In this document: positions 1 to 15,717 of the stretch, piece after piece
How the letters are laid out: each line of letters opens with the position of its first letter
Position numbering within the stretch: the first letter of the stretch is position 1
Assembly: GCA_005281725.1 (NCBI GenBank)
Contig: SSBO01000009.1
Span: 9,331,795-9,395,794, forward strand
DNA: 64,000 nt
From: Wuchereria bancrofti
Taxonomy: Eukaryota; Nematoda; Chromadorea; Rhabditida; Onchocercidae
Direction of reading: 5' to 3'
Notes under the pieces: generated by a model
What the model was told of the DNA's origin: nothing
Seen by the model: only the letters and a program-made list of their open reading frames with translations
Databases searched by the model: none
Position numbers and translations under genes: made by a program

Positions 1-1563
1 TTTTTGAAAACTGATACTAAATTTTAAAAAATACTGAGAAATTTAACTGTCAAATGTAAAAGCTAAATAAATAAATGTTTATGGTTTTCTTGTAGAATAA
101 TTAATACACATTGTATCAAATAAAAAATAAATTAAGTACTATGTTAAAATTAGCATTTTTTTTTTTTGCTAGTTGCAATTAATAAAATATTTTGGATGAA
201 GAAAATTTTGATGTCCTCTTTTTTTATAAAATTAATAATTATATATTTTTTGTTTTTAGAATGAAATAATTGCTCTTAATACTTATTTAATAAACGATTA
301 AAGCTAAAGTAGGAAAATAAATGATAAGAAAGATAAAATTAGAAAAGAAAAAGGAAGGAAAAATGAGATGGGAAGAAAGCAGAAAAGGTAATAAAAGGAA
401 AGGAAAGGAAAAATATGGGACAGATGGAAAAAAAAAAGATTATTACGACATTTTTTTTTTCTTTTTGTTTTTCATAGGTTCATCAAAACAAACTGAAATG
501 AAGTAGAATATTATTTTTCTCATTTAGCACATTGAAATGAATGTGTAAAATATAAGAAAAGAATGAAAAATTAAAAATAGTTTAGCAATTCAATAATTAT
601 TTTTGTCGTATAATAATTTGAATTTGAAAAAATTTTATATATTCGATTAATATATATGATTATATTTTGTTGTAATATGAATATCCTAATGAAATTGAAG
701 TAATTGATAATAACAGCAATAATAATAATTACAATAATAACAAAATATTAATAACAATTCTTATATATGCTATGTGATGGTAATGATGATAATGACAACA
801 ATAATAATAGTAATAATAACAACAGTAATGATAATAATATGACATTTTTGATTAATTATTATTTGAAATGGTTGAAAGATTAGTAATAATGCTTATAAAA
901 GATACTATTTTCTTTTTTTTTTTTAATTCTCATCAAATTACTAATTTTAAAATTGAAAAATTAGACATTTAAAAAGTTGCTAAGAGTTAAAAAGACAAAA
1001 AAAAAAAAGTCTTCAAAAAAAGCGCTATCATTTTTAAAGGTAAATTTGCAATAAAGCTATTTTATGTTTAAAGTAAATTAGCACTAACATTAGCAAAACT
1101 AACGCAATATATGCAAATCTTCAGGAAAACTAACCAAATACTTTTTATTTCATTTAAATATTTGGCAATCAGAGAGATAGAGAGAGGGAAAAAGAAAGAG
1201 AAAAAGAGACAGAGAGATGATTAGAAGAAAAATTTTATTTAGTCAATAAGAAAGATAAAACGGAAACTGCTTAAGATTTCTCTTCAAAAATTCCACCCAT
1301 CCTTTCAACCTTTTACTTTTTTCTTTTATCTTCTTTCATCACATTCTTCTCTCTCTCTCACTTTCTTAACCTTTCTTCTTCCTTCCTCTCTCTTACTCCA
1401 TCTTATTCTTCAACAATATCTCAGAACAACGAAATAAAATTTCTTTTTATGAAATTTCTTGAAAATTTACTTTTTTTTTCCCGAAAAAAGGAGCATCTTT
1501 GAATAAAAAAAAGAAAAGAAAGGATCAAAGAAAGGAAAGAAAAAATATGAAATCATTGTTCTT

Positions 1564-1595
<32 letters not shown>

Positions 1596-2755
1596 CCTTT
1601 CTCCCTTGTTTGTTGCATTACAATCAATGGTATTCGTTTATTTTATTCTTTTTTTTTTTTGTTTTTCATAAAATTATATTTTATTTCTTTTTTGCAATAT
1701 TTTTTAATTCTTCTAAAAAAAAAAAACAAAATTAACAATTGACAAATATGTATTTATGATGAAAATAAATATTAAATTAATAAAAAAAAAAGAAATAACG
1801 AAAAAAAAAGAAGAAAAGAAAAATTGTTATATAACAAAAGATTTATATTTAATTTGATTTTATTGTGCCTAAAAAGAAAAAACAGAAAAAAAAAAGATTT
1901 ATAAATGAAAAATAAAAAAAAAAAGGAAATAGGCATTGCTTTCTCCTGTAACAATTGCAATTATTGATTATGAAATTAATGAACAGAGGCCTTGGAATGA
2001 ATGAATGACAGATGGACAGGCCTTAGTAGTTCGTAGGCGTTTTTTTGTCAAAATATGAATTTATGTTATGTACTTTAACATCATTGAATTTTATTTATAC
2101 ATATTTTCTTTTCTTTTCTTTTTTCAGTCTTTTTTTTTGGAAAAAAATGTAAAAAAATCTTTTTAGGCTTTTTTTAAAAAAAAACATCCATCTATTGTAT
2201 TTTGTTTTCGTTTTTTCAAGACTTTTCTTTTCCATTTTGAATGTGTAAAACTTTTAAAACTTTTTTTTCTCCATTTGGAATACGAATATGTAAAAATTTT
2301 TTTAGAATTTTTTTTTTTTTTTTTGGAAGGCATTGAATTCGATTTTTATTTTTCATCTTTCTGTTAATTTTTTACTTTTTTCCTTTGTAAAAATTAGGAA
2401 AGGAAAAATTTTTTCTCATTTTTTTAATAATTTTTTTCGAAAAAAAAGAAAAAAGTATGATGATGACAAATGCAGAATTAACATTGAAAAAGAGAAATTC
2501 CAAAGTGTTGTATGTGTAAAATGACAAAATTATTTCATGATATTTTCAAAGCTAACAAAATTTCCGATTGATATTCCTTCCGTTCCACAATCAGTCAATT
2601 TCCGGCTAACACAAACCGTCTTGTTACATCAATTTCCGAATTGTTACTTCTTCGCTTTCTTCATTTTTCATTTTTTTTTCTTTCGTTTTATCAGTTTTTT
2701 TTCCTTCCTTTCTATTTTTATTTCTTTTATAAAGATATTTCTACATTGGTCAAAA

Positions 2756-2806
2756 AATTTTGCTATTAATTAAAAAAAATTTTTTATTTTAATTAATAGC
2801 AAAATT
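2756..2806. repeat. Perfect 20-bp inverted repeat (hairpin)
   Basis: The arm at 2756-2775 is the exact reverse complement of 2787-2806, with an 11-nt A/T loop between them. The arms contain TGCTATTAATTAA, so this is not a simple homopolymer palindrome. It could be a small foldback element, a remnant of a MITE end, or a transcribed hairpin. No target-site duplication is clear. Confidence 0.75.
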
Positions 2807-5800
2807 AATTATTTTATGACCCATATCATTATTATTATTATCAGTGCAGTAATATTCATTGTTATTATTATCACTATTGATATTGTTATTTATCGCTAGT
2901 AACATTTCTACTATTATTCTTATCAATGAAATATTTTTCGAACCGTTGATTATTTTTCTTTCTGATATTTACATATCTATAAATAATAATGCATAGATAT
3001 TTAATATTATATCAGTTTAAAACTTAATTAGTTTTATGGAATTTTAAAAAATTATTAGAAAAGAAATGGTTAAACGTTAAATTCCTTTTTTTTTTTAAGT
3101 CTGACAAAATACGAACGGATATTAAAATATTTTCTTTACTACTGCAAAAAAAAAGAAGTGACCATGATATAATAATAATTGTTTTAATTATCTCAATTAT
3201 GAAAGGGACAGAGAGAGAGAGAAAGAGAGAGAGAAGGAAAAATTATCATTTTCATCATATTTTGATGGATTTATTCACAAATGAAAATATTCACATTGAA
3301 ATTTTTGTTTTTCACACATATATATTAAAATTAAAAAAACATATATTAAAATAAAATTAAAATAGCGCCGATTTGAAGATAAAAATGTGGAAAGTTTTAA
3401 TTATGAAACAGTAAAGTGTTGTCATTAGTAGATTAAATCATGAAAATTGCACAAAAAAAAATATCATTTGAAATTAAAACTGAGTTGTACAAAGAAAAAA
3501 AAAAGAAAACAGTTTAATATTTATTTGTAATTACAATTTTTATAATTTAGGAAAACGTCAGAGTAATCATTTATACAAAATTCATTTCTAATAGTTGCTT
3601 TTAATTTTATTTATTACCTTTTTTTATTCGTCACAAAATGAAAAAAAAAGGGTGAAAATCGTCATTTCTTCATCAACCATAATGGAAATTTACATTTTGT
3701 TTGCTTTTTGATACTTACATTAAAAAAAGTTCAATTAAAATGAAAACTTTTTGAGTGCAAAGAAATTTTTGTGGTTTTTAAATAAGATTTTTTTTTTTTG
3801 AAATTCAATTTTAATGCTTATATTCTGTTTAATTTTTTTCTGCAAAGATTATAAAAAAAAAAAAAGAAAAAACTGAAATCTGGATCCATTAAAATTAATA
3901 AATAATCCCTTTTTTCTTTGTTTTACTTGATATACCTTATTAATTTAAATTTAATTAAGCTCATTAATTGTTTTGGTGAAAAATCGAAAATCCTATTAAA
4001 ATTTTCGTAAACTTATAATATTTTGATATATATTTGTTACTGAATGAAATGGTTTAAATTTGTCAAAATGACGTAAGATTTTGATAATATGGAATAATTG
4101 AAAATTTTTCAAAATTTCTTAAAATACAAAAGCTTTTAAATTGCTACTGCTAATTTATCTGTATCGTTTTTCATAAAAGTATAATTTTGTTGAAAAAAAA
4201 AGAAAATTAATTATTTTGTTGAAATATTTATGTATTTCGACATATTATTCAGTTCATTTTCTTTTAAATTATCAATTTTACAATGTGAAATGTATTGTCC
4301 ATTATTTACTTCCTTTCACTTTCGTTTTTTTTTTCAAATAATTCAAATAATCTTAAATTTCCTATGTCTAATTAAGATCTTTTTTGACATATGTTAATAG
4401 AATTGAGAAAGTAAAACAAATTTTTTTCCAGTTTTTTTTTTGTGAAAAAAATGATCAAAATAATAGATAGTTTAATGAATAACTACTTTTTTCATTTAAT
4501 GAATGTGTAAATTTACTGCAAAAATAATGCTAATGACAATATTTTAATGAGTATGAATAAATGATGCATCATTAATTTGTTAAAAAATTAGCATTCATTT
4601 TTTTTTTGAAAAAATTTTTATAATTCTTTTAAATTATCAATTATATTGATGCAATGTTTTTTTTTTCTGCCTTTTATTCTACATTTCAAATTCTATTCTA
4701 TAGAAATTTTCCTTTAAAAAGAGGAAACTTTTTTCTTTTTTTAATTAATCAGAAAATATCATTGTAAAGTGATAAAAAAGAGGAGAAGTAAATTGAAACT
4801 TTAGCAATACTAATATGAAAATTGAAAAAAAAAAAGATTAGTTCATGTTTACTTTCTTTATATCAAATTTATTAGCAATTTTTTAAAACTAATTTACAAC
4901 AAAATTTATCATTTATAATTTAACGTATGGAAAATTCCAATAATTGTTTTTCAATTATATGCATGAAAAAGTCATTTATGATGATTGTGCACTTTAAATA
5001 GTGAAAGAAAAAAAAAATAAAGATTCAAACATCTAAAATTCAAATGTTATTAGAAATGAACAAGTAAACATTTTAATTTTTAAAATATTAAAAGGAATCC
5101 TATGAAAAATCATGTCGCTGACAATTTAAATCAATTAGTTTCATTTTAGAGTATTTGATTTTTCTTCTTCAGATTAGAAAACAAAATCTTAGAATGTAAA
5201 TATTCTTTTAAAAAAAATCTTCAAAGAAAAAATAAGTTATTAATAACTTTATGCTTCTTGTTGCTATCGGGAAAATTTCTTTTGAAGAGAAAATTCAATT
5301 TTTCAATGATCATAATTTTCTGATGCTTAAAAAATTTTATTCCAAAAATGATCATTCCATGAGTCTATACAAAATGATTACTATGTTTATGATGAATTCT
5401 TTTTTTTCTTTTGTCTGAAATTAAAAAAATAGATTTTCAAAACTAAAAGTCATTACTAAAAGATGCATAAATTATTTTGTAATATGAAAGAAAAAAAAAA
5501 TTGCAAGAAGATAATAATGAAATATTATAAATTGTAAAACGTTAGTTGAAATAAAAAGGAAAAATATTAGAATACTGAATGATAAGAATGATAATAATAC
5601 CAGAAAAACAAAATAATGAAAAAATGCTAATATTATACTGATAACAATAAAATATGGAATATCACGGGAGAACGAACTGTTAGAAAATAAAATGCTGAAG
5701 AAGAATAATGCTAGTCAAAGCATCAGAATATAAAAAATTAAAAAATAATTCAGAAATACTAAATGCTAAGTAGTATTGAAATATAGAATACCGGAAAAGG

Positions 5801-8539
5801 ATACAGAATATCGTAATAACAAAATACGGAAAATCAAAAGGTAATAATAACAAATATAAAATATCAGAAAAGTAGTATATAAGTATAAAAAAAAAAATGC
5901 TATTACATCTTTAAAAAAATTTGTTTTTAAAGTTTGAATATATTACCATTTTACATCGTTTTTTAGAATAGCTATTAAATGACTTGAAATATGAAGTAAT
6001 AATTTAATGCTTAAAATTAATATGTAAAAATATATGCTAATTAATTAATGTTAGATCAACTTGATTACAATTAATGAATATTAATTAATTGTTATTAATC
6101 AAATGAATGTAATCTTTCGCTTCTTCGATTATCAAAATTATTATATCTTGTCCTATCACTTTTTTCTCTTTTTATTGTTCCCTACCAGAAAATATGCCAT
6201 CATTTTAATAAATGAATGAATAAATTGATCGATGAAGAAATCGAATAGACAGATAAATTTAGACTAACGAGAAAGAAAATAATTCATCAAATATGCTAAT
6301 TAGCATTATTCCCAAAAGGATTGTTATACTGCCACTTATAATATCAATTGATTTTCCAAAATATTTGATAAATTATACTACATTTTAATATAATTATCAT
6401 CAAAGAAAAGTAATACAAAATAAAAGTTATTTCAAAACTGAAAACCATATATGATACAACTAATTATACATTGTTTATAAATTTTTTTTTCAATCAAAAT
6501 TCAATAGCTATAAAAATTACTTTGAAAAAAGCAAAAAAAAAAAAAGGTGAAAAAATCCAAATCAAAAAATACTATGAACATATATTACAAACAGATACTT
6601 ATAAAAATGAAAAATGCCAAAATGAAGTAAAAATTATTTGAAATATGATTTAATTGAAAAATTAGACGAAGTGCAAATTTCTTCTGTATGTAACATCAAA
6701 AAGAAACGAAAAAAGAACAAGAGGCAAATAGTTTATTTCAAAGTAATAGATAAATTTGAGATTCTAAAGTTTCACAAGGCGACAATTTTAGTAGTGTATA
6801 ATATATTTGCATCACATTTATGAATAATTTAGATCACAATGATTTGTCCTTCAAAAAGGGAAAAATGAATTGTTGTGTGCCGAAGTGTCGTATTATTACT
6901 TACATTTTAATGAGATGGTGTGAAAAAGAAAGATATGAGATGAAAAAAAGGGTACGAAAATCTTGTTTCAATACTTAAAATTCCAATTAGACATTCACAG
7001 GCTCCAATGATGAGTTCAATTTTCATTTATTTTCGTAACAAAATTCTTTACTACGAAGTTTCTTTTTTTTTTCCTTTTTGCTTTTCTTTGCGATGAAAGC
7101 TTAAAATGAAACTTTGAAACGACAATAGAAGAATGAAAAAAATTCGCTAAAATTTATGAAATTTTTGCATGATCTTATAGAATTTATTATGGAAATGTTA
7201 TGCTGACTTTTTGTTATGCAAATTAATATTTTATGTCATTTTCATAAATTAAATTGAATTAAATAAAATTGATGCAAAAGTTAGTTGTATTAGTGTTCTT
7301 TTCTTCTGAAAAAAATAAATTAAAAACACATTTTAAAACTGCAAATATATTCGAAATCAGAATGTCTCGCAAATTAAAGCAGCAAAAATTTAAGCGTAAC
7401 ATTTTTACACAATAATTTATTAATATGCAAGTTATTAATATGCAAATCTTTTTTAAATAATAATTAAATGTTTTCAAATTGGTAGAAGTAATTTCTGTGG
7501 TAATTCTGATGCGAAAAATTTTGACAGCTTAAAACAGTGCAGTTCTGATCTTCTAAAATCTAAAATTTTGTCTTTTATTCAAATACTAAATTATATTTAC
7601 AAAACGATTTCTTTACTTATAAACCAAATTAGTTGCACAAATTGCCGAAAAAAACAATTACATCGTTTCATTTAAATTGAATTGTAAATTACTGAACATC
7701 AATATTGTATTATTGATTAGGTCAATCAAAAAAAAAAGCATAAAAGTCCGTAAAAAGTATAAAAAAAGTTTCTAATGTTTTTAACCGAAATAAAGAATGG
7801 TTTGAATTGTATAAATAGAAAATTAATATCAATGTTTAATTCCAAAATACAACTTTAATTTTACAATTCTTACAAGTATTTACTCAAAATAATTTTTTTC
7901 ACATAATGCTAATGAAAAGCGGTCTTTCACAAAAAGTTGAAATTTATTTGTTTTCTTTAAAGTAAATTTTTGCTGACAAAGCAGCGGATTTAAGAAATTT
8001 GTTAAATTTTGATTGATCTTGGAAATGTATTTGATAAAGATATGATTACAATCTGTATTCGAATTAATCATGATAATTAGTTGTTGAGCTGAAAAAAATT
8101 TGGTTTAAATCATTTCAATTTTCCCGAATGTTAGCAATTGCCCATCGATCTTTTTATGATCAAAGTCAATTTGAACTCAAAACCAGAAATTTGATCATTT
8201 CCTTTTTTAATGTATAAAATTAATATTGTGATCCTAAACTAAGCTAAATTCATTTAATTGACTTAATAATTCATTCATACCTCATTTTACTCTTCAATAA
8301 TCTATAAAATTTGATTAAAATTAGCACAGCAAATATTGGGATGAATAATCAGTGAAAAATTCGGAAAACGATTTAAATTTTAGCAACGCCAGAAGGGAAA
8401 AAATTTGAACACTTCAAAAACTTATCTATCGTGAGAAATGTTTTCGCTATTTTTCAAGGATAGAATTAATTACCAAAAAATTTTCATAAAGAAAAAAAAA
8501 ACTACTCACTTCTAGTAAATCTTTAATGTTAACTAATTC

Positions 8540-8640
8540 AATAATAATTAATAACAACAACAATAATAATATTAATAATGCTAATAATAATAACAATAAT
8601 AATGATAACAATAACAGCAATAATAATGACAACAATGATG
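8540..8640. repeat. AAT/AAC-rich triplet cluster
   Basis: Degenerate AAT, AAC and GAT triplets; read on the + strand it gives poly-Asn, on the - strand poly-Leu. Similar clusters recur at about 715-840, 12480-12800, 13050-13200, 37080-37200, 41020-41060, 44190-44240 and 46440-46500, and in complement orientation (ATT/ATC) at about 16160-16560 and 48360-48420. The open frames across them are composition artefacts, not genes. Confidence 0.85.
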
Positions 8641-11600
8641 TAGTAAGGAGGACGAGAATGACTGCGTTAAATTTTATAAAATCTCCAAGCTTTACAAGTC
8701 TCTTTAAAAGATATAAAATTTTTATGCAAGATTGGAAGAAGTTTGCATAATTTTTTTCGCAATTTCTAATATTATCAGCAAATGTTGCAAATTTTATTTC
8801 ATCAATTCTAACAGTTCGTTGCATGAATTTTAAAAATTTGATGTCTAATGACCAATTATTATTCAGTAAGATTAATTTGATTTTTTCTCGCGAATTTTTC
8901 GTATTTTTCTCAGTGATTAAATTATCAGCTCAGAATCAACACATTAATGTTAGCTTTTTAATTTTAATTTGTTGGTATTAAATCAGTTTAAACTAACAAA
9001 AGATTTCATTATTTTGAGAAGGAAGATGAAAAGATAAAATTTGAGGATAATAACAGTGATCAGAAGTTGTCATTAGGCCTGCAAAAGGAAAAAAGTGCAA
9101 ATTTCAACGAGAAATTTTCAGTTTTTTTTTTTTTAATTGCTAAAGTTGAAAGATTGCCTATTGTTTCAGTAATAATAGATTTTTCTTTTGAAGAAGTTCA
9201 ATTCAATCTCAGAAAAATTGGTAAAATATTGTTCATAACAATTAAATAATAATTCGATGTTATTTGCTGCTTTTTAACTTCATTAAATTTGATTTAATTG
9301 CTTTTTTTAAATATTATTTTGTTCAAATTTTTGTCCCTTATCTTGGTTATCTTGGTTCGCTTCATTTAATTCTTCTAAATTTTTTAGGAAAAAGATGAAA
9401 AACTATTTTTAATTTATTTTTTTCAATGCGTGTGTGTTTTTTTAAAAATGATAACACGCAGTATTTTCAAAAAGCCAAAGTAAAAATTTCCTTTTCAATT
9501 TTTTTATCAGATTAAGCTGGATTTCAAGTCTTGAACTGCAATTTTCTTGAATTTCATTAAACATTTGAAAAAGTTATTTAAGGCGGAAAAATTTTTCGTA
9601 AATGACAATATTGTAAAGTGAATTTATATTTGTTGCTCGAATGAAGTCACTTTTCATAACTGTTAATTATTAAAATTGTAATGTTAATTATTAAAATCTT
9701 TTACTGTACTATTCAACAAATAAAAATTAATAGGAGTTGGCTTCTTGATAATTTCAGAAAATTGTAAAATTTCAAAAAAAAAATTTATATATTTATTTAT
9801 ATATGAAAATATCGGAATTGCTTAAAAGTTATCATTAAAAAAAAAAATTAAAAGACCATTAAAACTAAAACACAATAACTGCTACAATAACTGTTGTACA
9901 ATAACTGCTAAAGATCTAGAGAAATTAGTCAAAGAATTTCATTTCAAATATATACCAATATATTCCATATATTTATTGATCTATTTATTTATTTATTTAT
10001 TTATTTATGTTTCCAATAGACAATATTTTGCTAGCCAATTTACATATATGCAATAACTTCATATATTATGTATTTAATTACAATTTCATAAGGCAATGTT
10101 AATTTTTCCTCTTTTTCTTATTTATATTAATTAAGATATAAAAAAAAATGTTAATAATTAGTACATAATGCATCATAAATTTTTTAAAATACTACTTATT
10201 ACTATTATTGCGTCAATTCTCGTATTACGTGTTAGGGTATCAATTCAAATAACATTGTAAAATGATATTTTATAAAGTTAGTAAATCTTTTAAACTATAA
10301 AAAACGCTTCACTTTTGCTTCTCTTTTCTGTTGCATTAAATAGTTGACGTATAGGAAGGCAAGTAAGTGTACACGTAAGGAAGAAAATAAATCTGAACGT
10401 TTTACGTCTTTAATAAAAATCAAAACGTGTAAATTATCGAAGTATAACAAAAGATGTATAAATTATTTCATCAATTTTTGATACTTCATAAAAATTTACA
10501 AACAGTACAATTTTATTCACATTAATCCAGGTTTAAATGCAAAAGTTTCATTTTAAAATTTCATTGAATTTGAAATTCTTTACGTGATTGAAATCCAAAA
10601 TGACGTATTATTGATCCGTTGAGGATTGCTACACTTGTAGCAATATAAATCTGAAATAAAAATATAAATCTGAAATAGAAATAAAAATATGGAAACTATT
10701 TGATTGATTCGTTTAAATCATTTTTTAATCTTTAAGTAAATTTTTTTTTGCACTTAAATAAAAGTTTTAGGGAAATTTTTCATTTCAAATATTTCTTCAA
10801 AAGATATTTATTTTGTTAACAATTCTTATAAAAAAAAAAAGTTGCAATATAGAAATAGTCAATACAAAAAACTTAGTTAACTAACTAACTATCATTTAAA
10901 AAAAGAAAAAAATCTTTTTGCACAGTTGGTGGAAGATGAAAAGAAAAAAAAAAGGAGAGAGAAGAACAATTAATTAAAACGAATAAAATTCGCAATTATC
11001 AAAAAATTTTTCATCTGATGCCAAATCACAAAATTGAAAATCATGTTATTGCAAAGTTTATGTCCGAATTCGGAATTATGCACTATTTAAAATTATATTG
11101 GAAATGAATTAATTATTATAACTAAAAGAATAATGAAATATATCAGAAAGATGGCATACCTGAAATTGTATTGATAATAGTTAAAACAATGAAAGGTGGA
11201 AAGTTACTTTATTTTAAATGTATTTTAAATAATATTTTAAATGAAAAACAATGCTATTAAAGTAGGACAAAGTTATGTTATTAAAATTATTAAATTATAA
11301 ATCACTCGAAATCTTCGTTTTTAACAAATTGGCGAAGTTAGTTAGACTTTCAAACTAATCATTTAACTCAAACCACGTAATAATTATCATATTGTCTCTT
11401 ACTAATTTACCATATTACTTTTTTATCAGTTATTGTACCACTTTTCTTAATCACCAATTATCAGCTTCCATCAGTAAATAATAAATATTCCAATACTAAT
11501 TTTTTTTTTGTTGCATTGCAATAACAAAAAAAAAAATGAAATCGTATTTATAAAAGTATTTCTCAATGTATCAAATGCAAAATTAAAAAAAGAAAAAGTA

Positions 11601-13414
11601 ATACTGCCAAAATTTTAATTCAATAAATTGTAAACAATGTGACGTAACTATTAAACAATGAGTGTAAATGTTATTTTCTATTAATTGAATAAATAATATT
11701 GGCATTTTTAACATATATCTAATTATCAAATATTAATTACGAAATGTTTATATCATAATTTTTTAACAGTTTTAAATTATTAGATAAACAAAATGAAAAG
11801 AAAAAAGCAACATTAAAAAATGAAAAAGTGATACTGTCAAAATTTTAAGTTTTTTATTTTTCTTCAGTTAACATTACCATCGAATATTGCAAAAATTTTC
11901 TAATTTTTCTCTTAAATTTTTTTGAAAATTTCTTTTTCTCAATTGGAAGCTTTTCGATTTTTTCAAATAAAAATTCTTTATTTATCATATTCAGAGAAAT
12001 AAAAATTATCACATTTTTTTGCACAATTTCAAAAATTGTCAGATATGCATTGATAAATTCTTAAATTGTTGCTAACAACATAATTAATATAAATTTCGTT
12101 GTCCAATAAACAAAATTACAAATTTATAGCGCAATAAATTTTAATTATAAAATTATTTAAGAAATAACGGTAAGTCATACTTATTTATTACTCAAAAATT
12201 AGTGATAAAATAAAAACGATAATGAAGTGTTGATGATGATTTGTGTGCTTAAATGTTGTTATAATCGTAATTTAATAAATAACTATCATACGATTCGGAA
12301 TTTGGCATAGCTATTTGATAACTACCAAACAAACAAATTATCATCGATTTTTTTTTTTTTGAAAAACTTTGACATGAGATGCTAATAGAGTATAGTCATT
12401 TGTTTACAAACTTTGTGGTATTTATGTCAGTCTTGTTTAGCTAATAACAGCCTTATTTAATCTATATTTTAAAAAAAACTTGTTTTGGTAACAACAATGA
12501 TAATGATAATAACAATTTAGAGCATAACAGATATGCAGAAACAACTTCTTTTCTAATGATGATAACGTCAGTGATAATTGAAGTCGAGATGTACTAAAAT
12601 TTTCCTTTTTATTAGTGACAATATTAATGCACATAATGATAATAATAACAGTAGTACTAACATAAGCAATGATAATAATGATAATGTCAAGAAAGATATG
12701 CTGAAATTACTTCGTTTAATGATAATGATAAGGATAGAAGTGACAACAAAAATAATAATAGGAACAATAATGATAGACCAAAGATGGCAATTGCAGCAAT
12801 GATAATAACACGATAATGGTACAAACGAACAGTAAGTGATAAAATGATATCATGAGAGATAAGCAAAACTCCATGCTAGTAGTGATAATAACAATTATGA
12901 AGAGGCATACAAAAATTTCCTTTAAATGAAAGAACGGTATGCAAGTAATTAAGTAGTAGAATATTAATTTAAAGATGTAACTGATTATTTCTTTTTTTAT
13001 TAGTATTACTGATAAAAACTATTTTCTTTAACGAGACCAATACCAATTTAAGCAGTGATAATAATAATAATATCATGAATTATACAAAAATCACTTTTTT
13101 TAGTGATAGCAATAGTAATGTAAATGGTGATAATAGCAATAACAATAATAATAATAGTAGTAATAATAGATAGCAATAATAATGATAATAATAATAACAC
13201 AGCATCATAAAAGATAAATTTTTCTTTCTTGTTTTCTCTCTCTCTCTCTCCTTCTCTATCTTTTTCACTTTTGTATTATCAACACAATAATAATAGAATA
13301 TTTTAATTTTTTCTTTTTTTTTAAATCCTAATTAATATAAATAAAAAAGAAATTTGGAGAAAAAAAATTTTTTTTGTGAAAAAAGTTAATCAACAAAAGC
13401 AAACACATTAAAAC

Positions 13415-13417
<3 letters not shown>

Positions 13418-13445
<28 letters not shown>
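13418..13445. repeat. (TG)n microsatellite
   Basis: An uninterrupted TG dinucleotide run of about 28 bases in gene-free DNA. Simple-sequence repeat, likely length-polymorphic. Confidence 0.95.
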
Positions 13446-13449
<4 letters not shown>

Positions 13450-14424
13450 TATGAATAAAATGAATTGTTACTAAATTGAACAATTTGAAGAAATCAAAAG
13501 GAAATAGAACAATAGTATGCTAATAAGAGAACATTTCAGTTACTTACCATAGCTTTCATTTATTTGCGCACAATTTGCATTTATCCAATCTGATGATGAT
13601 ATATGATTATTTGCTGAAATAGATATATAGTAGAATGGAAGAGAAAATTTTAGTGTGAATTTATTGGTAAAACTTGAAAAGCTTTATTCCAGAATTGTAT
13701 TAGTATCGGATAGCCTTCTTCCAATTGTCCTCAAAGGCGGAAAGAATTGAGATCCAATAAGAGCCAATCAGCGCAAATTTCTACTTAACGATGAAAAGGC
13801 TTCCAATCTTAAAATTCGTAACAGTTCTATTTCAGCTTTTATCATTCACAAATACTTTCGCGATATTTGCTTTAAAAAAGTTTTTTCGTTTTTTGTTTTT
13901 GTTGTCAAAATTTTTCACTATTTCTTTCTTTCTTTCTATTTTTTTTTTAATTTTTGTTTATTTATAAATTTTTGCTATAATTATTACTGTTAAAATCAAA
14001 TTTATCCTTGTATTTAGACCTTTTTCTTTTTTTTTTTTGTTTTCTCTCTCTCTTCTATTCTCTCTCTCTCCCTGTATTTCTTATATTCTTTTGTATTATC
14101 ATTATAATAATAAGAGAATATTCTATTTCTTTCTTTTTTTATTTTAATTGGTAAAGATAATTTTGTTTAAATTTAAAAAATTGTTTTGCTTTGCGGTTTG
14201 TTTATTTTTGAAAAATTTTTTTATAATTTTTTATTCATATTTTGAGCTTTTAAAAACACTAAAAAGAAAAAATATTATTTATAACAAAAAAAAAATTTAA
14301 ATCGTAAAAAGTTTTTGAATTAAATACATTTATGAATATATTTTGTATATTTGCTCATAATTTTTTTTTGTACGATGCATTAAAGATGTATAAATTATAA
14401 CTTCAACAAATTTAAAATCATATG

Positions 14425-14457
14425 NNNNNNNNNNNNNNNNNNNNNNNNNNNNNNNNN
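14425..14457. other. Assembly gap (33 N)
   Basis: A run of 33 N in non-coding DNA. Single ambiguous bases also occur at 15016, 28456 and 30689. None falls in an exon proposed here. Confidence 0.99.
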
Positions 14458-15717
14458 GTTTCTGAAAATTAACAATGAAAATAGCAAAAGTTAATTAATT
14501 AATAAATACATTACTCATTAAATTTACTACTTTAAATAGTTTAAAAACTTAAAATTTAATTCTGTAATAAATTTTTTTTCCCGAAAATTATGAAAAAAGG
14601 TTTTTTGATAAATAACTTTCAATATGCATATTGAATAAATTTGGCAGCTGATGTTTTTTCTTTTTTAAATTTCAAAACTATAATACTTTAATCTTTAACA
14701 TTTTTTGCAACTATTTCTTTCTTTACTTTTTCAAAACATAAAATTGTGTAAATTTTTTTTGCCTTTAATTTATATATGTAAATTTACGAATACTAAAAGT
14801 TTGAAGTAAATAGCATCAAGAAAGTTTGAAATATTTGCATTAATTAATTACATTCACTGAATTCTTCAAATAATATTAATTTCAAGTTGCAAAATTTTTT
14901 TAAAAAAGTTATTTGCAAAAATTTTATGTAATATTTTATTTTTCTTCAAAGTTGCATGGGTTTTTTTTTAAATTTGTTATTTGATAAAAATGGTATTTTT
15001 CAAGTAGTATTTCTTNTTATTTTAGGCTTTAGAAACATATATGCATTGTTTCTTCTTGTTTTCTTACATATACAAATAACTTAATTATGCATTTCAAAAG
15101 TAAAACAAAAAATATTGAAATTGTCAAATACTTATTTCAAAATAATACAATTGTTCATTCTTAAAAAATATTTATAAATGAACACAGCAATCACATATAT
15201 ATAAGCATATCAAACGGAGGAAAGAAAGAAACAAATACTGAAAATTCTGAAATAATAATACTGAAAAATTTCAAAATACTATTACGAGTACTGAGAAAAA
15301 ATTTTAAAATAGTAATATCAATTTTAGAGTAACAATATGAATACTAAAAATTATAAAATAGTAATGTCAAAAAATTTTTCACTGAAAAAATACATTTTTT
15401 TGCAAAAAGAATATTTGTGCAAATTTTTTAAACTTTAAAAAGAAAAAAGAAAAGTACAAATTGATTACTAATAATTTATTTATTAAAAGATATTTGAATA
15501 AATAGAAGAAAAAAAAAACATAAATAGAAAATAATTAAAATATAATAATACATATTACATACAAAATAAACTAAAATATAATCATCATCTGGCCCAAAAT
15601 GAAAATGTAATTAAGAATTGGCTTTCTTTTCAATGCATCAAATCTAATTGATTATTCCAATAATTTTCTTTCATCTAAACAATTCACACATCTTTAGCCA
15701 TTTTCAAATTGAAGCAT

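Noticed and set aside
8447..8824. 125-codon Leu-rich frame and the Asn-rich frame opposite
   Set aside because: Both come from an AAT/AAC triplet cluster; composition artefact.
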